The notes beneath the pieces are model-generated. The model was not told where the DNA came from and did not search any database. It saw only the letters and a list, made by a program, of their open reading frames with translations. A DNA stretch of 64,000 nucleotides from Versatilivorator sp963663845 (GTDB lineage Bacteria > Acidobacteriota > Terriglobia > Versatilivoradales > Versatilivoraceae): NCBI GenBank assembly GCA_963663845.2, contig OY760650.2:4154001-4218000 (forward strand), in the 5' to 3' direction. The position numbers and the translations under genes were made by a program. Each line of letters starts with the position of its first letter. The stretch's first letter is position 1. Positions 63,948 through 64,000 of the stretch are shown piece by piece.

Positions 63948-64000
63948 TGCCGTTGGGGTATTCCATCGTCTGGCGCCCAACACAAGTTTTGCCAGGCCCC

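Overview
The window reads as one contig of a GC-rich bacterial chromosome, most probably Acidobacteriota. The best lineage marker is a secreted VWA protein (8544-9596) of the type catalogued as the 'VWFA-related Acidobacterial domain'. A secreted sulfatase, a Tat-exported BNR-like protein, a rhomboid protease and a selenocysteine-containing SelD fit that assignment, but the phylum call is inference. Gene density is high, and most gaps longer than 300 bases hold dispersed repeats.

Layout. 0-5 kb: LytS/LytTR two-component pair, a DUF465 protein, phosphatidylserine decarboxylase and phosphatidylserine synthase, and a D-2-hydroxyacid dehydrogenase. 5-17 kb: an M16-like protein with no visible zinc site, the VWA protein, a rhomboid protease, a sulfatase lacking its formylglycine residue, a nitrilase-family hydrolase, tRNA-Arg, a Tat-exported protein, tadA and tRNA-Ser. 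17-31.6 kb: an accessory, defence-rich island that starts right after tRNA-Ser and at first is clearly AT-richer than the rest. It carries a GIY-YIG protein, a two-gene short Argonaute system (DUF4365-APAZ nuclease plus MID-PIWI Argonaute, matching the SPARDA type), a DDE transposase, a membrane protein, a type I restriction-modification locus with a vapBC remnant and an hsdR scar inside it, a ZIP transporter and a Phd antitoxin. 31.6-47 kb: repeats, M24 peptidase, acetyl-CoA synthetase, thiol peroxidase, GltX, a nucleoside transporter, higBA, a four-gene MacAB-like ABC exporter and a TrmJ-like methyltransferase. 47-54.8 kb: an aminotransferase, a two-gene P-loop NTPase module (candidate second defence or signalling system) and a lactate permease with a tiny companion ORF. 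55-60.2 kb: ilvC, a TIGR00300-type gene, leuA and leuB. 60.2-64 kb: selD (UGA read as Sec), an exopolysaccharide sugar transferase and queC.

The most interesting content is the Argonaute system beside a tRNA and a type I R-M locus; the island is bracketed by a pair of about 390-bp inverted repeats (13.1 and 38.3 kb). A REPIN-like family of about 200-bp elements with hairpin ends recurs in four complete copies plus fragments. SelD is split in naive ORF calling because its catalytic residue is encoded by UGA. No CRISPR array, rRNA or replication origin was seen.
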